Below, piece by piece: positions 26,921 through 39,525 of a stretch of DNA of 64,000 nucleotides (position 1 is the stretch's first letter; each line of letters opens with the position of its first letter). The translations under genes and the position numbers were made by a program. The notes under the pieces were generated by a model. The model saw only the letters and a list, made by a program, of their open reading frames with translations. It ran no database searches and was not told where the DNA came from. Origin of the DNA: Siphlonurus alternatus (Eukaryota > Arthropoda > Insecta > Ephemeroptera > Siphlonuridae); the NCBI GenBank assembly GCA_949825025.1, contig OX463781.1, positions 39,941,150 through 40,005,149 of the forward strand, written 5' to 3'.

Positions 26921-28894
26921 ATTTAATTGTTTTTAAGTTCTTTTATTTTCTTGTAAAATATAATAATACAGCTGTACATAAATTTTAATTCATTCAGGTC
27001 ATACATAAATATTTGTTTAAACTCTCCTTTTAAAATCGTTTTCTGTGCACTTCAATATAATCACATTTTTATTCGAATGGAACGTACCAATCAAGATAAA
27101 ATTAACACCTTAGTACGCTAATGATAAGACGCTAAAGAATTTCTAATTAATGAGAGAGTATAATATACGGAAGGTAGTTGACGTCTAGATTAATTTTATT
27201 ACTTTTCAAAGTTTGACTCTAAAAGCGTCGTAAGTAAACAAGTCCTTATAATGGTCTGAAACACAGGGCAGCCAGGAATTTGTGAGAAGTTGCTAATCAA
27301 TTCGGTGCCAAATAGCAGCAGAGAAAGTCAAGCGAATCAATTTAATTTATCAAAACGTCACTAAAAATAATTAATGTTATGATTTATTAAAAACGCATTA
27401 TTTTTATCATGTTTATGACTATAATCAAAAGATAAGAATATCTAAAAGCATTTTGTGTGAACTTTTTTAAATTATTTTCTTTTTTTACATTATAAAAATT
27501 ATGTAATTTTCTATGAAAATTAAATTAATTTTACATTTCATTTTATAAATGCAGTGAAATTTTAATTATATATCTCAACTTGTTATTACAGAACTCATCA
27601 TTATAAAAAAATGATACCTTTTTCAAAAGAGTTTAAAATTAAAATTTTGTCTAGTCATAAAATTTTCTCTATTTTATCTTGTAAGTACACTATATTATAT
27701 TATTAAAATTGTATGACCCTTTTAATAATATGACATGATTTTTTTTTTCTGGGTGTGTAAACAAAGAGTGGAACGAAATAAAAAGGCAGTTGTTTGAAGC
27801 AAAAATTGTCAACATGGTACAGGTAGGAAGTTATCTAACATCTCTCTATGGAGTCATTATACTACTGCGGCACACAAAACGTGAGTGGCACCCCCTAACT
27901 CCCTCTTAAGTCAACCCTTTGAAACAACAGTGAAAAAATAAATAATAAAAAAAGGTAACATAAAATAATAAAAATATATTACATTAACATAAACAAATCA
28001 ATTTTATTTGAATAAATTTTTTCGCTAAATTTAAAGCATTTTATTTAATATATTTTGCAATACAAATAATTACATACAATATTCTTTTGATATATTAAAA
28101 AAACTTACCTTTAAATGTATGAGTATCATGGTATAGACAGAAGCTCTATGTATGAACACGCGAGAAACTCATTTCATTTTTACCCTCTTTACTGGAATAT
28201 TTTACTCCTGTTATTCCTAGTTCATTTCCATAATTCAGATAGATATTACGTTAAAACTTGGGGACCTAGTATTTAATTGTAATTAATAATTTTAAGTGTT
28301 GAAAATAATTAAATATTTAGTTATGCAGTAATGTTTCAATTTATAAACTTTTCACGCAGTATGTTGCTAAATCATTTTTAGAATAAAGGCGAGAAGTTAC
28401 AGCCTAAGCAACCTGTTATTAATGTAGCGTGTGCACTTAACAAATTTTGTACTTAAATTTTAAAATATAAGTACGTTTGTATTTAGCTCCCAGTTATGTC
28501 TTTACGTCAAATTTAATGATACACTACAGAGAGCTTTGAAACCCATTATAATTTATAACATGCATTTTTTTTTTAAAGCCATGAGAAGTTTAAAGATCTT
28601 AAAAGAGTTTTCTCGTAACATCGTAATTTTAAAGGTATAATTGATATTATATATATATATATTTTACTTTATATAACCCCACACTAAAATGCTCTCCTCT
28701 AATTTTTTATTTAAATAATAATTTGAGATGAATAATTCATATGAAGTGCTTTGATATCATCAAACAGCAATAATTAAAGCTTTTTAATATTTTAGACTTT
28801 ATTATTTTATATATATAATTTAAATTATTACTGAGATTTAATTTCAATGCATTCGAAATTTTTCACTTCTACTTTTTTAGTAAATATTGAGCGT
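26921..28894. other. Gene-free AT-rich stretch
   Basis: Very AT-rich. No recognisable exon, RNA gene or repeat member over nearly 2 kb. Confidence 0.4.
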
Positions 28895-29170
28895 CAGTAG
28901 TGCATTGGCAGGCTCTCGTTAGATCACTGAAGTCAAGCTACGTCAAGCGTATTGCTTGAATGGGTGACCGTTTCAAGTAGCATTTACATTGCTCCCTCCC
29001 TGGGATAAATTCATCTTGCTTTCCACTCACTGTCACTGCAGTGATGTACGTGTGTGTGGTTCTCCAGGTTTTGAACATCACTTTGATCCATTGAAAAAAA
29101 AGTAGAGGTGTCCGTCCTGACTGAGGTTTTCCACGGTTCCCTCAGTCGAATGCTGGGACGCGTAACAGGC
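28895..29170 (+). repeat. SINE with 5S rRNA-derived head (SINE3-like), copy 2
   Basis: The head about 28911-28970 contains GGCTCTCGTTAGATCACTGA, AGTCAAGCTACGTCAAGCGT and TTGAATGGGTGACCG, matching the 5S rRNA IE/C-box region in order. The body continues GCTCCCTCCCTGGGATAAAT, TTGCTTTCCACTCACTG and GTCCTGACTGAGGTTTTCCA. The same body, inverted and without the head, lies at 53868-54040. Confidence 0.65.
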
Positions 29171-29252
29171 CGTGAACCATCCTTACATGATAATTTATTT
29201 ATTAAAATGAACAAAACTTTTACAATTTCAAACTTTTTATCAAAGACCATAC

Positions 29253-29376
29253 CAGACCTCCGTGTCTTAATGAACAGAAAAAAAAAAATTAGGTTCCAAG
29301 TTTCTTGAGGTTTCACTACACACAATCTTATATAAAATATTAATCAAATTTCTGTCCATAAAAAACGGAGGTCTAT
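29253..29376. mobile_element. Palindromic element family F, diverged copy
   Basis: CAGACCTCCGTGTCTTAATG on the left and CTGTCCATAAAAAACGGAGG TCTAT on the right form the arms; the centre is AT-rich. Shares its terminal core with 4392-4604. Confidence 0.5.
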
Positions 29377-29906
29377 GATAATCTCCGTACATGTTACAAA
29401 AATATCATTATATTATATAAGCGTAATTTATAATTATATTTGGATAAATTTAAATGTAAAAGAAAAAAAATAAAAATCTCAAGTCAATTTCATGCACTAT
29501 GAAGCACGTAATTAAAGTTCACGAAATGTTTTTATGTGAAAATTTAATACAATTTTATATTACATTTTGTTAGCTACACAGTAAGGAGATATTTGAGATA
29601 GTTTCTCTTAAAAATGTAGTGAAAAAAATTGAAGATGAATGTATGTATACATTTTTTATGAACGCTTTATAGGTTTACCAATATGCCTAAAAATATAGTG
29701 ACAATTTTGCTGACTGGAAATTTTAATGAAAATAAGACAGAATTTGTTAAAAATAACAATATTATAAGATTGATTTATTAAAATTAAATAAATGAATAAT
29801 TAATAAATTGATTGCCTGATGAAGAATTGAGTTTAAATGCAAGTTTCACAGATTTTCACTGCAGTTTGTTATCAGTGAAACGAGATAAGAAACTAACTTT
29901 TGCCTG
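29377..29906. other. AT-rich stretch, nothing recognised
   Basis: No gene or repeat family recognised. Confidence 0.4.
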
Positions 29907-30209
29907 CAATGGACAACCTGCATGATGAAGAATTTTCATCGCATAAATGTAGGGTACCAAATTATGTTACTCTGAATTTTTAAAAAAAATTGAGTCCCAG
30001 AACTATTTTTAAATAAATTATTGAAAATTATGATGAACTCTTAATAAAAAGAATATTGACGCCTCCAAGGGACGTGGCAGCATTTTCAATAATTACTTAT
30101 TATAAAAAAATTATTCTAGGACTCACAAAAATCTGAAAAAGTTCAGAGTAACGTAATTTGGTACCCTCTATTAATTTCTGCAATAAAAATTTTCATGCAG
30201 GTTGTCCAC
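29907..30209. mobile_element. MITE family B copy (about 303 bp)
   Basis: Termini CAATGGACAACCTGCATGAT and TCATGCAGGTTGTCCAC; next come AATGTAGGGTACCAAATTAT and its inverse TAATTTGGTACCCTCTATTA. The centre includes GACGCCTCCAAGGGACG. Confidence 0.7.
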
Positions 30210-30886
30210 ACAGGCTCTCAGTCTAAAATTTTAAAAATAATCATACTTATAGTCTGTACAGTATTTGATGAAGGAATGTGTTGGCATATTTATGTTTTAT
30301 TTTTGTTTGTACGGAAAAGTACTTTAAAACCTTTTTTTCTGTATATGATTTACTGTGGAAATTTGATCTTATATAATAATAATATATAATTATAAAATAA
30401 TTCTTCTTTGTTAATCGTAAAATAATTTAAACAATTGAAAATGAGCAGGTGAATAAATTTTGAAGTGAAAGGCAGTGTCACATTCCCCAGACCTTGAATA
30501 TTTTAATTTAAAGCAGCTTGTTATTATTTGTATTTTAATTAACATTTTCTCCTTACGTAAATTTTAAACAAAACAAACGTTTTAACTCAACCAACAATTT
30601 TTTTTCTTTTCTTGTTGTTTAAAATTGGTTGCTGTAAACTTCTGTAAAAGATTTTCAAAGAATTTAAACCAGATGTGTTGAATTACCTACAAGGATTATG
30701 CTTAAATTATAACTTTAAAATTTATAACGTTTTATTGTTATTGTTTTATTAAAAGCAAATTCTTAAAATATTTAACAAAAATATAGTAGTTCATAATTAA
30801 TATAGAATGAAATTAATTAAATATTAGAAATGTGTGTCCAAAAATATATATATTTTTTTGTATACCTTTTTTAAATACGCACTTGA
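30210..30886. other. AT-rich stretch, nothing recognised
   Basis: No gene or repeat family recognised. Confidence 0.4.
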
Positions 30887-31445
30887 CGCAGTGGTATGCG
30901 TATACAATTCATGATCATAAAATAAATTATTATTGTCATGAGTTCGTTCCCAGACACCAGCTTTAATTTTCCACGTGATAATTTTACTAAGGACTATAAT
31001 GGTTTCATTTTTTATTTCATAATTAGAAAATATACATATAAAATTATGCTTTTCTGATTTTTTTTCAGATTTTTGGAATGCGGGAACTAATTTAAAAAAA
31101 AAAATTAAAATATCTGAATTAGGGTGGTATAATCTGATGGGACAACCATGACGTCATCAATAGCCAATCACAGCACGACAAAATGACGTCATGGTTGTCC
31201 CATCAGGTGTACCACCCTAATTAAGATATTTTAAATATTTTTTTAGAATTAGTTCCCGCACGCCAAAAATTCTGAAAAAAATCAGAAGAGCATAATTTTA
31301 GGTATATTTTCTAATTATGAAATAAAAAAATGCAACCATTATTGTCTATTATTAAGCATTCAGTAACTTCCATAAATTGTCGACCATCGTGACTGAGGTT
31401 TCCATGGTTTTTTCAGTCATAATCGCTGAGATGGATGTCAACACT
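30887..31445 (+). repeat. SINE family S2, split by a foldback element
   Basis: The head (TTGACGCAGTGGTATGCG, then GTCATGAGTTCGTTCCCAGA) and the body (TTGTCGACCATCGTGACTGA, GGTTTCCATGG) match the 10565-10750 SINE. They are separated by a palindromic element at 30993-31347. Confidence 0.5.
30993..31347. mobile_element. Long foldback element with an inner near-perfect hairpin
   Basis: The outer arms match for more than 40 bp (left AATGGTTTCATTTTTTATTT, CATAATTAGAAAATATAC; right the inverse, ending GCAACCATT). The inner arms 31117-31157 and 31183-31222 pair almost completely (AATTAGGGTGGTATAATCTG on the left, AGGTGTACCACCCTAATT on the right), each ending in an intact ATGACGTCAT at the loop. The arms also share GGGAACTAATT / AATTAGTTCCCG and ATCAGAA with family B. 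Confidence 0.7.
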
Positions 31446-32893
<1,448 letters not shown>

Positions 32894-33023
32894 ATGTACA
32901 GTCATCGCCTTGTAAAATTTCCCTTTGCTACTTTGTTAATCACCAAACCTTGTAAGAATAACACAGAGCATGGCGATTATCAAGGCTGCATGTGGGAAAT
33001 TTTCCAATGCGACTAGTGTACAT
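32894..33023. mobile_element. MITE family H, copy 2 (130 bp)
   Basis: Starts ATGTACAGTCATCGCCTTGT, then AAAATTTCCCTTTGC. The centre is GTAAGAATAACACAGAGC, and the end is GGGAAATTTTCC...GTGTACAT, the inverse of the start. Confidence 0.65.
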
Positions 33024-33715
<692 letters not shown>

Positions 33716-33913
33716 CTCACACTCTATATCTCTCCATATCCTTCTACTATGATCATTCTGTCTTTCTTCAATCAAATGCATTATTTATATATACCAAACA
33801 TAAATGCATTATCTACAAGGTTACGCTAGAAAACTGAAAAAAAAAAAAAAAAAAAAAAATCATGCAGCAATAATAATTGATCTAAATTATATGGAATGGA
33901 AAATGGAAACACA

Positions 33914-34053
33914 ATGAGAGTGATTCATGAAACGATCGAGTTATCCAGGTTTCTCACTAACCACGTTTAGTGTCATTCAATTAGACTGCCACTAACCGCG
34001 GTTAGTGATAAAGCTGGATAACTATCTGGATAACTCTTTCGTGAATCGCTATC
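33914..34053. mobile_element. MITE family C copy
   Basis: Termini GAGAGTGATTCATGAAACGA and TCTTTCGTGAATCGCTATC; then GAGTTATCCAGGTTTCTCAC, ACTAACCACGTTTAGTGTCA and CACTAACCGCGGTTAGTGAT, TAAAGCTGGATAACT. A well preserved member. Confidence 0.7.
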
Positions 34054-34306
34054 AATATTTACTATATGATATGATATATTAAAAAACGTTTTTTTTTTTT
34101 TTTTTTTGGTGGACGTATAAAAGTAATTATGCTTTGCTATATATTTTCTATCTATATATAGGTTTCAAAAAAACTTGATAAGAATTTATACTAATAAACT
34201 GAAATAACATGATGCAATCTTTCTAATTATTATTTCATAAAATTTGCACTAACAAGGAAACTGTAACTCTATTTGCTTTAATTCTATTCATTTGTATGGA
34301 GAGAAG

Positions 34307-34341
<35 letters not shown>

Positions 34342-34456
34342 GGAATATTATATACGAAATTGTATTGTGTAATATAGGCTTAAACTAACAATGTCGTGTA
34401 AAAAGTACAATAATTAATATATTTATGTCTTGTAAACTAAATTGATTGGAGTAAAA

Positions 34457-34487
<31 letters not shown>

Positions 34488-34991
34488 AAGAAAGAAACAT
34501 CAAGAGCATAAATTGCTTTAAACAAGTTAAAAGCGTTTACCAAACAATGTAAAAAGATATGTGTTATGAAATATAATGGCTTAAATTCATCACGTATATA
34601 ATATGTATGTTTCTTTTGTTGTATTTCTCAACATTCACAATGCACCATTAGCTTAATAGTCACAGTATGGATACGTACAATTTTTCATTTTTTATATGAC
34701 TTTGCTTCTCGTTTATGTGTGATTAATGTTTTATATATTTTTTTATTAAAGCAATTCCTTTTCTTTCTTTATCTCATATAATTTTATAGTGCTATATCTT
34801 TCTTGAATCGTCCCTCGAGTAGAAAAATTGTGCTAAATTTTTGAGTATCCATGTACATTACCAGAATACAAAACCCTCCGTACGTACACTGTTGCGAATC
34901 AAGTTGGAGAAACAATTGATTGGTATAGGCACAGTTATGAATTTCACCAATGGGGTTTATTTGTTACATTCTGAAATAAATAGTCTACATG
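34054..34991. other. AT-rich stretch, nothing recognised
   Basis: Several A/T homopolymers (34091-34107 T, 34309-34334 T, 34464-34489 A). No gene recognised. Confidence 0.4.
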
Positions 34992-35199
34992 TAGTCAAAT
35001 TTACATGATATTCCCTCCGGAAGTAGCCGGAAGTGTAAAGTTTCTGGTCTTCCTATTCGTATTTCATTGTTACATTTTCACAGATATTTCAGTACTTTAA
35101 TTTCAAACCATGTGGTAAAGATTCAAAACTGAATTACAAACAGAAAAACCTTTCACTTCCGGCTACTTCCGGAAGGAATATTAAATTAATTTTACTGTA
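34992..35199. mobile_element. MITE family A copy (208 bp)
   Basis: TAGTCAAATTTACATGATAT, CCCTCCGGAAGTAGCCGGAA on the left; CACTTCCGGCTACTTCCGG, then TTAATTTTACTGTA on the right. A close relative of the nested copy at 9631. Confidence 0.75.
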
Positions 35200-36202
35200 G
35201 TTATTATATTATATATACGAATATTCACGCATTTTAATGTTTTTATGATTATTACATATGAAAGAGTAATATTGATAATCAATAAATTTATTTATAAAAA
35301 TTCTTTTAAACAATATGATATTTAGTGACATTTTTTCAATTTTTCGTTTGGCACTTTTAAAATCTATGCAAACCAGCTATTCAATATATCAACAAAATTT
35401 TGTGTTGTGTATTGGTTAACAATTCATTGTTATGTCAAGTTGATGGAGAATATTGTTTACAAAGCTGTCATAATGTATCAGAAATCAACAATATGCAAAC
35501 ATTGTAGAATTAGCATAGTGCTAAAACTAAAATAACAGTTAAACTCATGCTTAAATTGGTATACATAGAATATTATAATTTATATAATGCTACATTTTAT
35601 GTTAGAATTTAAAATTCTTTTTCAAAGTCCCATTATTAGTAAACGCTCCATAATCTCATTAAAAAATATATATATTTCAGTAGCTGATAATTCAATAATA
35701 TAATACTTTTGATCATTTTAAGTTCCGTACTATGCCTTGTTTCATTTATTCATTAAATGACTATTCATTATACTATCTGAGCTGAAGTATGTGTAGTTTT
35801 AAAAGCTGCTTTCGAAAATTTTTAATGAAAATAATTCCTATCATTAAAACCATGAGACCGTGCAAAAAAATAACAAAAAAAGAGGCACAATATAATACAT
35901 AATGTACAGAGTTAGCCATAATGAATTCCCACAGCGATTGGTACACTACATATACATCGTTTCAATAATTTTGACTGCATTTGTACCTGCGTATATATGA
36001 CTACACCATTCCAACGAAAAGTAAAACAATTAATAATAAGTACCCAACTTGCCGGAACAGTTCCCTTGAAAGTTAGGCTACTTGTTCAGCTTTGAGGTAC
36101 AACGGGTTGCATAAACAGCAGGGGTAAAGTGTTTTGTGACGGGTAATTTGCTTAACAGCACGGCAAAATGATCAGGAAATGCAGACACGTTTTACTTTAT
36201 AT
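35200..36202. other. AT-rich stretch, nothing recognised
   Basis: No gene or repeat family recognised. Confidence 0.4.
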
Positions 36203-36323
36203 ATATACACTACGTTTACATGACGGTGTTTAATACGTATTCGTTGATGACGCCTCATAAGAAAAACATTATCCGTCGTCAACGAATGCGTGTTAAACAT
36301 CGTCATGTAAACGTAGTGTATAT
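36203..36323. mobile_element. 121-bp hairpin element
   Basis: Left arm ATATACACTACGTTTACATG then ACGGTGTTTAATACG and TATTCGTTGATGACG; right arm CGTCGTCAACGAATGCGTGT, TAAACATCGTCATGTAAACG, TAGTGTATAT. About 47 bp pair on each side with very few mismatches around a 25-bp loop. Single copy here; likely a MITE. Confidence 0.65.
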
Positions 36324-36413
36324 AACCTTTTAAAAGCTAATTTTGTTTTCTTTTTCTATATGGTTTGAATACTGATCTTTTTTTACAATATTCGCTTTAT
36401 AAATTTAGTCACA

Positions 36414-36627
36414 TAGTCAAATTTAATGTAATATTCCTTCAGAAAGTAGCTGGAAGTGCATGTTTTTCCAGATTTCATTTTAGACTTTTAGAACTTTTAG
36501 ACTTGCAATTTCACACATACGTCGAACTGCAGAAACCTATATTTATATATACAAAATTTTAAAAATGAATAAAAAAAGTTAAAGGCAGAAAATTTCCACT
36601 TCCAAAGGGACTATTAATTTGATTGTA
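36414..36627. mobile_element. MITE family A, diverged copy
   Basis: TAGTCAAATTTAATGTAATA, TTCAGAAAGTAGCTGGAAGT on the left; CCACTTCCAAAGGGACTATT, AATTTGATTGTA on the right. More diverged than the other copies. Confidence 0.6.
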
Positions 36628-36720
36628 GAATAAGTTTGTATGTGTTTGTATGCTTGGAAAAATTGACGAATAACAAATTTGACCTTGAATATGAAAAGGA
36701 ACTTTCCAAGGATTATCCAC

Positions 36721-36723
<3 letters not shown>

Positions 36724-36797
<74 letters not shown>
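36724..36797. repeat. (AT)n microsatellite
   Basis: About 74 bp of AT dinucleotides followed by a T run. Confidence 0.95.
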
Positions 36798-36805
<8 letters not shown>

Positions 36806-37291
36806 TTTTGCTGAAAATATGATAATTAAAAAAAAATTATTTCAAATATTATTAAGATAAAACATGTAATTAAAAGTTAAAATATTTAAATTTTGTTGAA
36901 ATAACAAGAACAAACTTTAAATAGTTTTTTTCAGCAGTAGCAGCAGCGTCTTCTCACAAGCTTGGAAAGTTAACATGGTGAACACAAAGGCCTTGATTAC
37001 CACGTTTTATACTCGTCTCATATCTAGCAAACTTCTTCTAAGAAATGACCTAGAAAATGTATCAACGTTTCTTGTGCATGTTAAAAGCATTAGATGGATT
37101 TTAAGTACTAAAACTTGAAACAATATGTAACTATTTTGCATTTGTTGCATTAGTTGTTTTAAACTATTTGTTTTAAGTCTTTGAAACATTTTATAAGACC
37201 AGAGAATTTACTTTATTGCAATATATTTTTTAAGTAATTCAAATTTCTAATGTTTTCTTCTTCACATGTTACCGTTTTAGAGAAACATATT
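36798..37291. other. AT-rich stretch, nothing recognised
   Basis: No gene or repeat family recognised. Confidence 0.4.
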
Positions 37292-37444
37292 GTGCGCGAT
37301 TCACGAAGCAGTTAGACAGATTTCTAACCACGTTTAGCTTAACCACGTTTAACTATACCTGTTTTACGTGTTAAATCACCTAGTTAAACGTGGTTAAGTT
37401 ACACGTGGTTAGAAACCTGGCTAACTGCTTTGTGAATCGAGCCC
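37292..37444. mobile_element. MITE family D, copy 1 (153 bp)
   Basis: Termini GTGCGCGATTCACGAAGCAG and CTGCTTTGTGAATCGAGCCC. Internal inverted motifs: TTTCTAACCACGTTTAGCTT, AACCACGTTTAACT versus AGTTAAACGTGGTTAAGTTA. ATT flanks both ends, consistent with a 3-bp target duplication. Its ends resemble family C (GATTCACG) but the body differs. Confidence 0.75.
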
Positions 37445-38130
37445 ATTATGTTCTTTTTATGGGTAGATATATTCAATAACTACCACAAAAGCATGACTGA
37501 GACCATCAGTTTCAAACCCGGCTCTTTGACTTTTCGATAAGAGCTATAATATTCCTTATCACCACAACACCTGAAAGAAAGACTTTATCAGAAAGTCTAT
37601 GAGATGGTTTTGAAGCAATTTATTGCATTTCTCTTGCATTTTTTTTTTTTTAGTACTATACAAGTTTCTGGAACCTCAAGATTTTGTAATAATGTGTTTT
37701 AATGCATTTGATTGTAGAATATTATGGAAATAAAAGCTATTGAATTTGAAGTATGTCTGTATGTCTAACCTATTTACTCCATCAGGAGTAGAAACTATAG
37801 ACATAGGCTAGTCAGGAAAGACCGGAGCCCATACACTCTAAGGTCCTAGGTTAGGCAACCCTTAGGTTACGAGTATTAAGGAGACTGGAGGACGAGGTTA
37901 TAGGAGGTTAAAGAACGGGGTTGCTGTCAAAAATAAAGTTATTAATTGTGTACTTCAACCGTTAGATACAACATACTTCAAGCTCTATTTTTTTTATCAA
38001 ATCCGCACTACAAACTATAGAGATTCAAAACTTAATGTTTCAAGAGTTATTTTTTAATCAGACACTTACCAGAAGTGTTGCAAAAATTTCCAGTGAGAAA
38101 TCTCCACTTTTTAGAAATTCAGCACTTTAA
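37445..38130. other. Intron-like stretch, nothing recognised
   Basis: No exon recognised. Contains TTTCAAACCCGGCTC (about 37510), a weak minus-strand B-box-like motif, and a small GC-richer patch at 37780-37920. Confidence 0.35.
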
Positions 38131-38342
38131 GGGGGGTCACAGACATACTTCGCATCGCATGGTATGGTATCGTTTGACTTCGTATGATAAAAATTTAGAA
38201 CTGGTTCTAAATGAGAAACTTTTGCGATGTTATACCATACGATACCATGCAAAGCTGTGTGCGCGCGCATACCTGATCGCATAGTTTCTTAATTTTTTTA
38301 TCATACGCTGCGAAATCATTTGATTCTGTCTGCGACTAGCCT
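38131..38342. mobile_element. Small DNA element next to the channel exon
   Basis: Starts GGGGGGTCACAGACATACTT and ends TCTGTCTGCGACTAGCC, an imperfect terminal inverted repeat. Internal palindromic parts include GCATGGTATGGTATCG / CGATACCATGC and CGTATGATAAAAA / TTTTTATCATACG. It ends about 80 bp upstream of the exon acceptor at 38423. Confidence 0.5.
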
Positions 38343-38423
38343 TATTCTTTAAGTTAAATGTCCGTTTCGCATTTTTTGTAGTTCTTATTGATTGTAACGT
38401 TAATCTTTTGTTTGTGTTTCCAG

Positions 38424-38632
38424 ACGTTCTGCGTGGTGTCGAAGCGGTTCCGCAAGAACTACATCCATCGTTTCACGGCCACCAACTCGTTCTTCGTGTT
38501 TTCTCCGTGGAACCAAGTTCGCCGTGCCTGCATCTTCGTCTCCACCAACCAGTACTTCGACTATGTAGTCATGGCCACCATCCTGCTCAACTGCGCCTTC
38601 CTCGCAATGACGGAGCCCAAGGAGGAGGCAGA
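38424..38632 (+). CDS. Exon of a voltage-gated sodium channel alpha subunit, start of domain I
   Basis: This 209-bp exon lies between TTTGTGTTTCCAG (acceptor, AG at 38422-38423) and GA|GTGAGT (donor, GT at 38633). It begins in phase 0 and ends after two bases of a codon. The peptide runs from TFCVVSKRFRKNYIHRFTAT through FVFSPWNQVRR into the first transmembrane segment of domain I (STNQYFDYVVMATILLNCAF), ending TEPKEEAE. In the Nav family this region is the cytoplasmic N-terminus and S1 of domain I of a pore-forming channel in the plasma membrane. IHRFTATNS, SPWN and STNQYFDY recall the NaV2/DSC1 (BSC1) class rather than para, which has other residues here; this is from memory, not alignment. 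GC content and codon use contrast sharply with the AT-rich flanks. No other exon of the gene is recognisable in the window. Confidence 0.85.
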
Positions 38633-38640
38633 GTGAGTAC

Positions 38641-39335
38641 CTTGCCACTCAGTTAGGCCTTGTTTTAGCCATCATCTGATACTCAATCACGTGAACAGAT
38701 TTTTACTATGAATATTTTTCTATTCAATCGTTAGTCACATCCAAAATCTTGCCACTCAGTTAAGCCTTGTTTAAGTCCTGGTCTGCCACTCACTATAATA
38801 TCAGTTACGTGACCAGATTTTTGCCATAAATATTTGCTACTAATATTTTTCATGCGTGCAAAATCTTGCCACTTAATTAAGCCCTATATAGTAGCCATCT
38901 TAATCCTCAGTCATGTGCAAGGTCCTTGCCACTCAATTAAGCCTTGTATTAGCCATCGTTTGCCACTCAGTCATCTGCTACTTTACCATGTGTATTTAAC
39001 AATTTCCAGTTAGTTAGCATTGTTGTGGTATTTCAAAATCAACACCCATCAGCTGTAGTCTATCATGTAAAATGTCAAGCCGCAAAAGTCCTTGCCATCC
39101 ACATGAGCATTTCTGCATTCATGATCTGCCACTCAGTCGATCAAATGTACTCAATTGAGCAGTACTATCAAAGAGGTTTCACCAATAAATCACGTTCCAC
39201 TCAATTAAGCATTGTTGTTACGGGTTCATGACACTGAATCACGTGATTTGTTGATGCGTCCGTCACTAGGTCAAATGAACAAAGGCCTTTTGTTTGTCAC
39301 CTACTAGAGTGTTTGCCACTCAACCACGTGATCAA
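38641..39335 (+). repeat. Degenerate tandem repeat in the intron just after the exon
   Basis: CTTGCCACTCAGTTA(A/G)GCC recurs at 38641, about 38749, 38867 (CTTGCCACTTAATTAAGCC) and 38927 (CTTGCCACTCAATTAAGCC), with shorter pieces at about 39127, 39197 and 39313 (TTGCCACTCAACCACGTG). Period is roughly 110 bp in the first copies, then irregular. Many units carry a CACGTG or one-step variant (CACGTG at 38688, 39240, 39325). The block begins about 8 bp after the splice donor. Confidence 0.65.
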
Positions 39336-39378
39336 AGATTTGCAAAACAACAAGTACTTCTGTTACTGCGTTCATATT

Positions 39379-39525
39379 GAGCACGATTCACAAAGCAGTT
39401 AGCCAGTTTTCTAACCATGTTTAGCTTAACCACGGTTAAATATACCTGTTTACGTGTTAAACCACATAGTTAAACATGGTTAAGCTATACGTTGTTAGAA
39501 ACCTAGCTCTTAGTGAATCGCGCCC
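39379..39525. mobile_element. MITE family D, copy 2 (147 bp)
   Basis: GAGCACGATTCACAAAGCAG at the start, GTGAATCGCGCCC at the end, ATT on both sides, and the same internal TTAGCTTAACCACGGTTAAA / TTAAACATGGTTAAGC pair as 37292-37444. Confidence 0.75.

Noticed and set aside
38400..38656. Alternative frames over the channel exon
   Set aside because: The frame starting TFCVVSKRF matches a sodium channel and ends at a consensus donor; the others do not.
38641..39335. CRISPR-like array
   Set aside because: Repeats are degenerate, long and irregular, in a eukaryotic intron; no conserved spacer layout.
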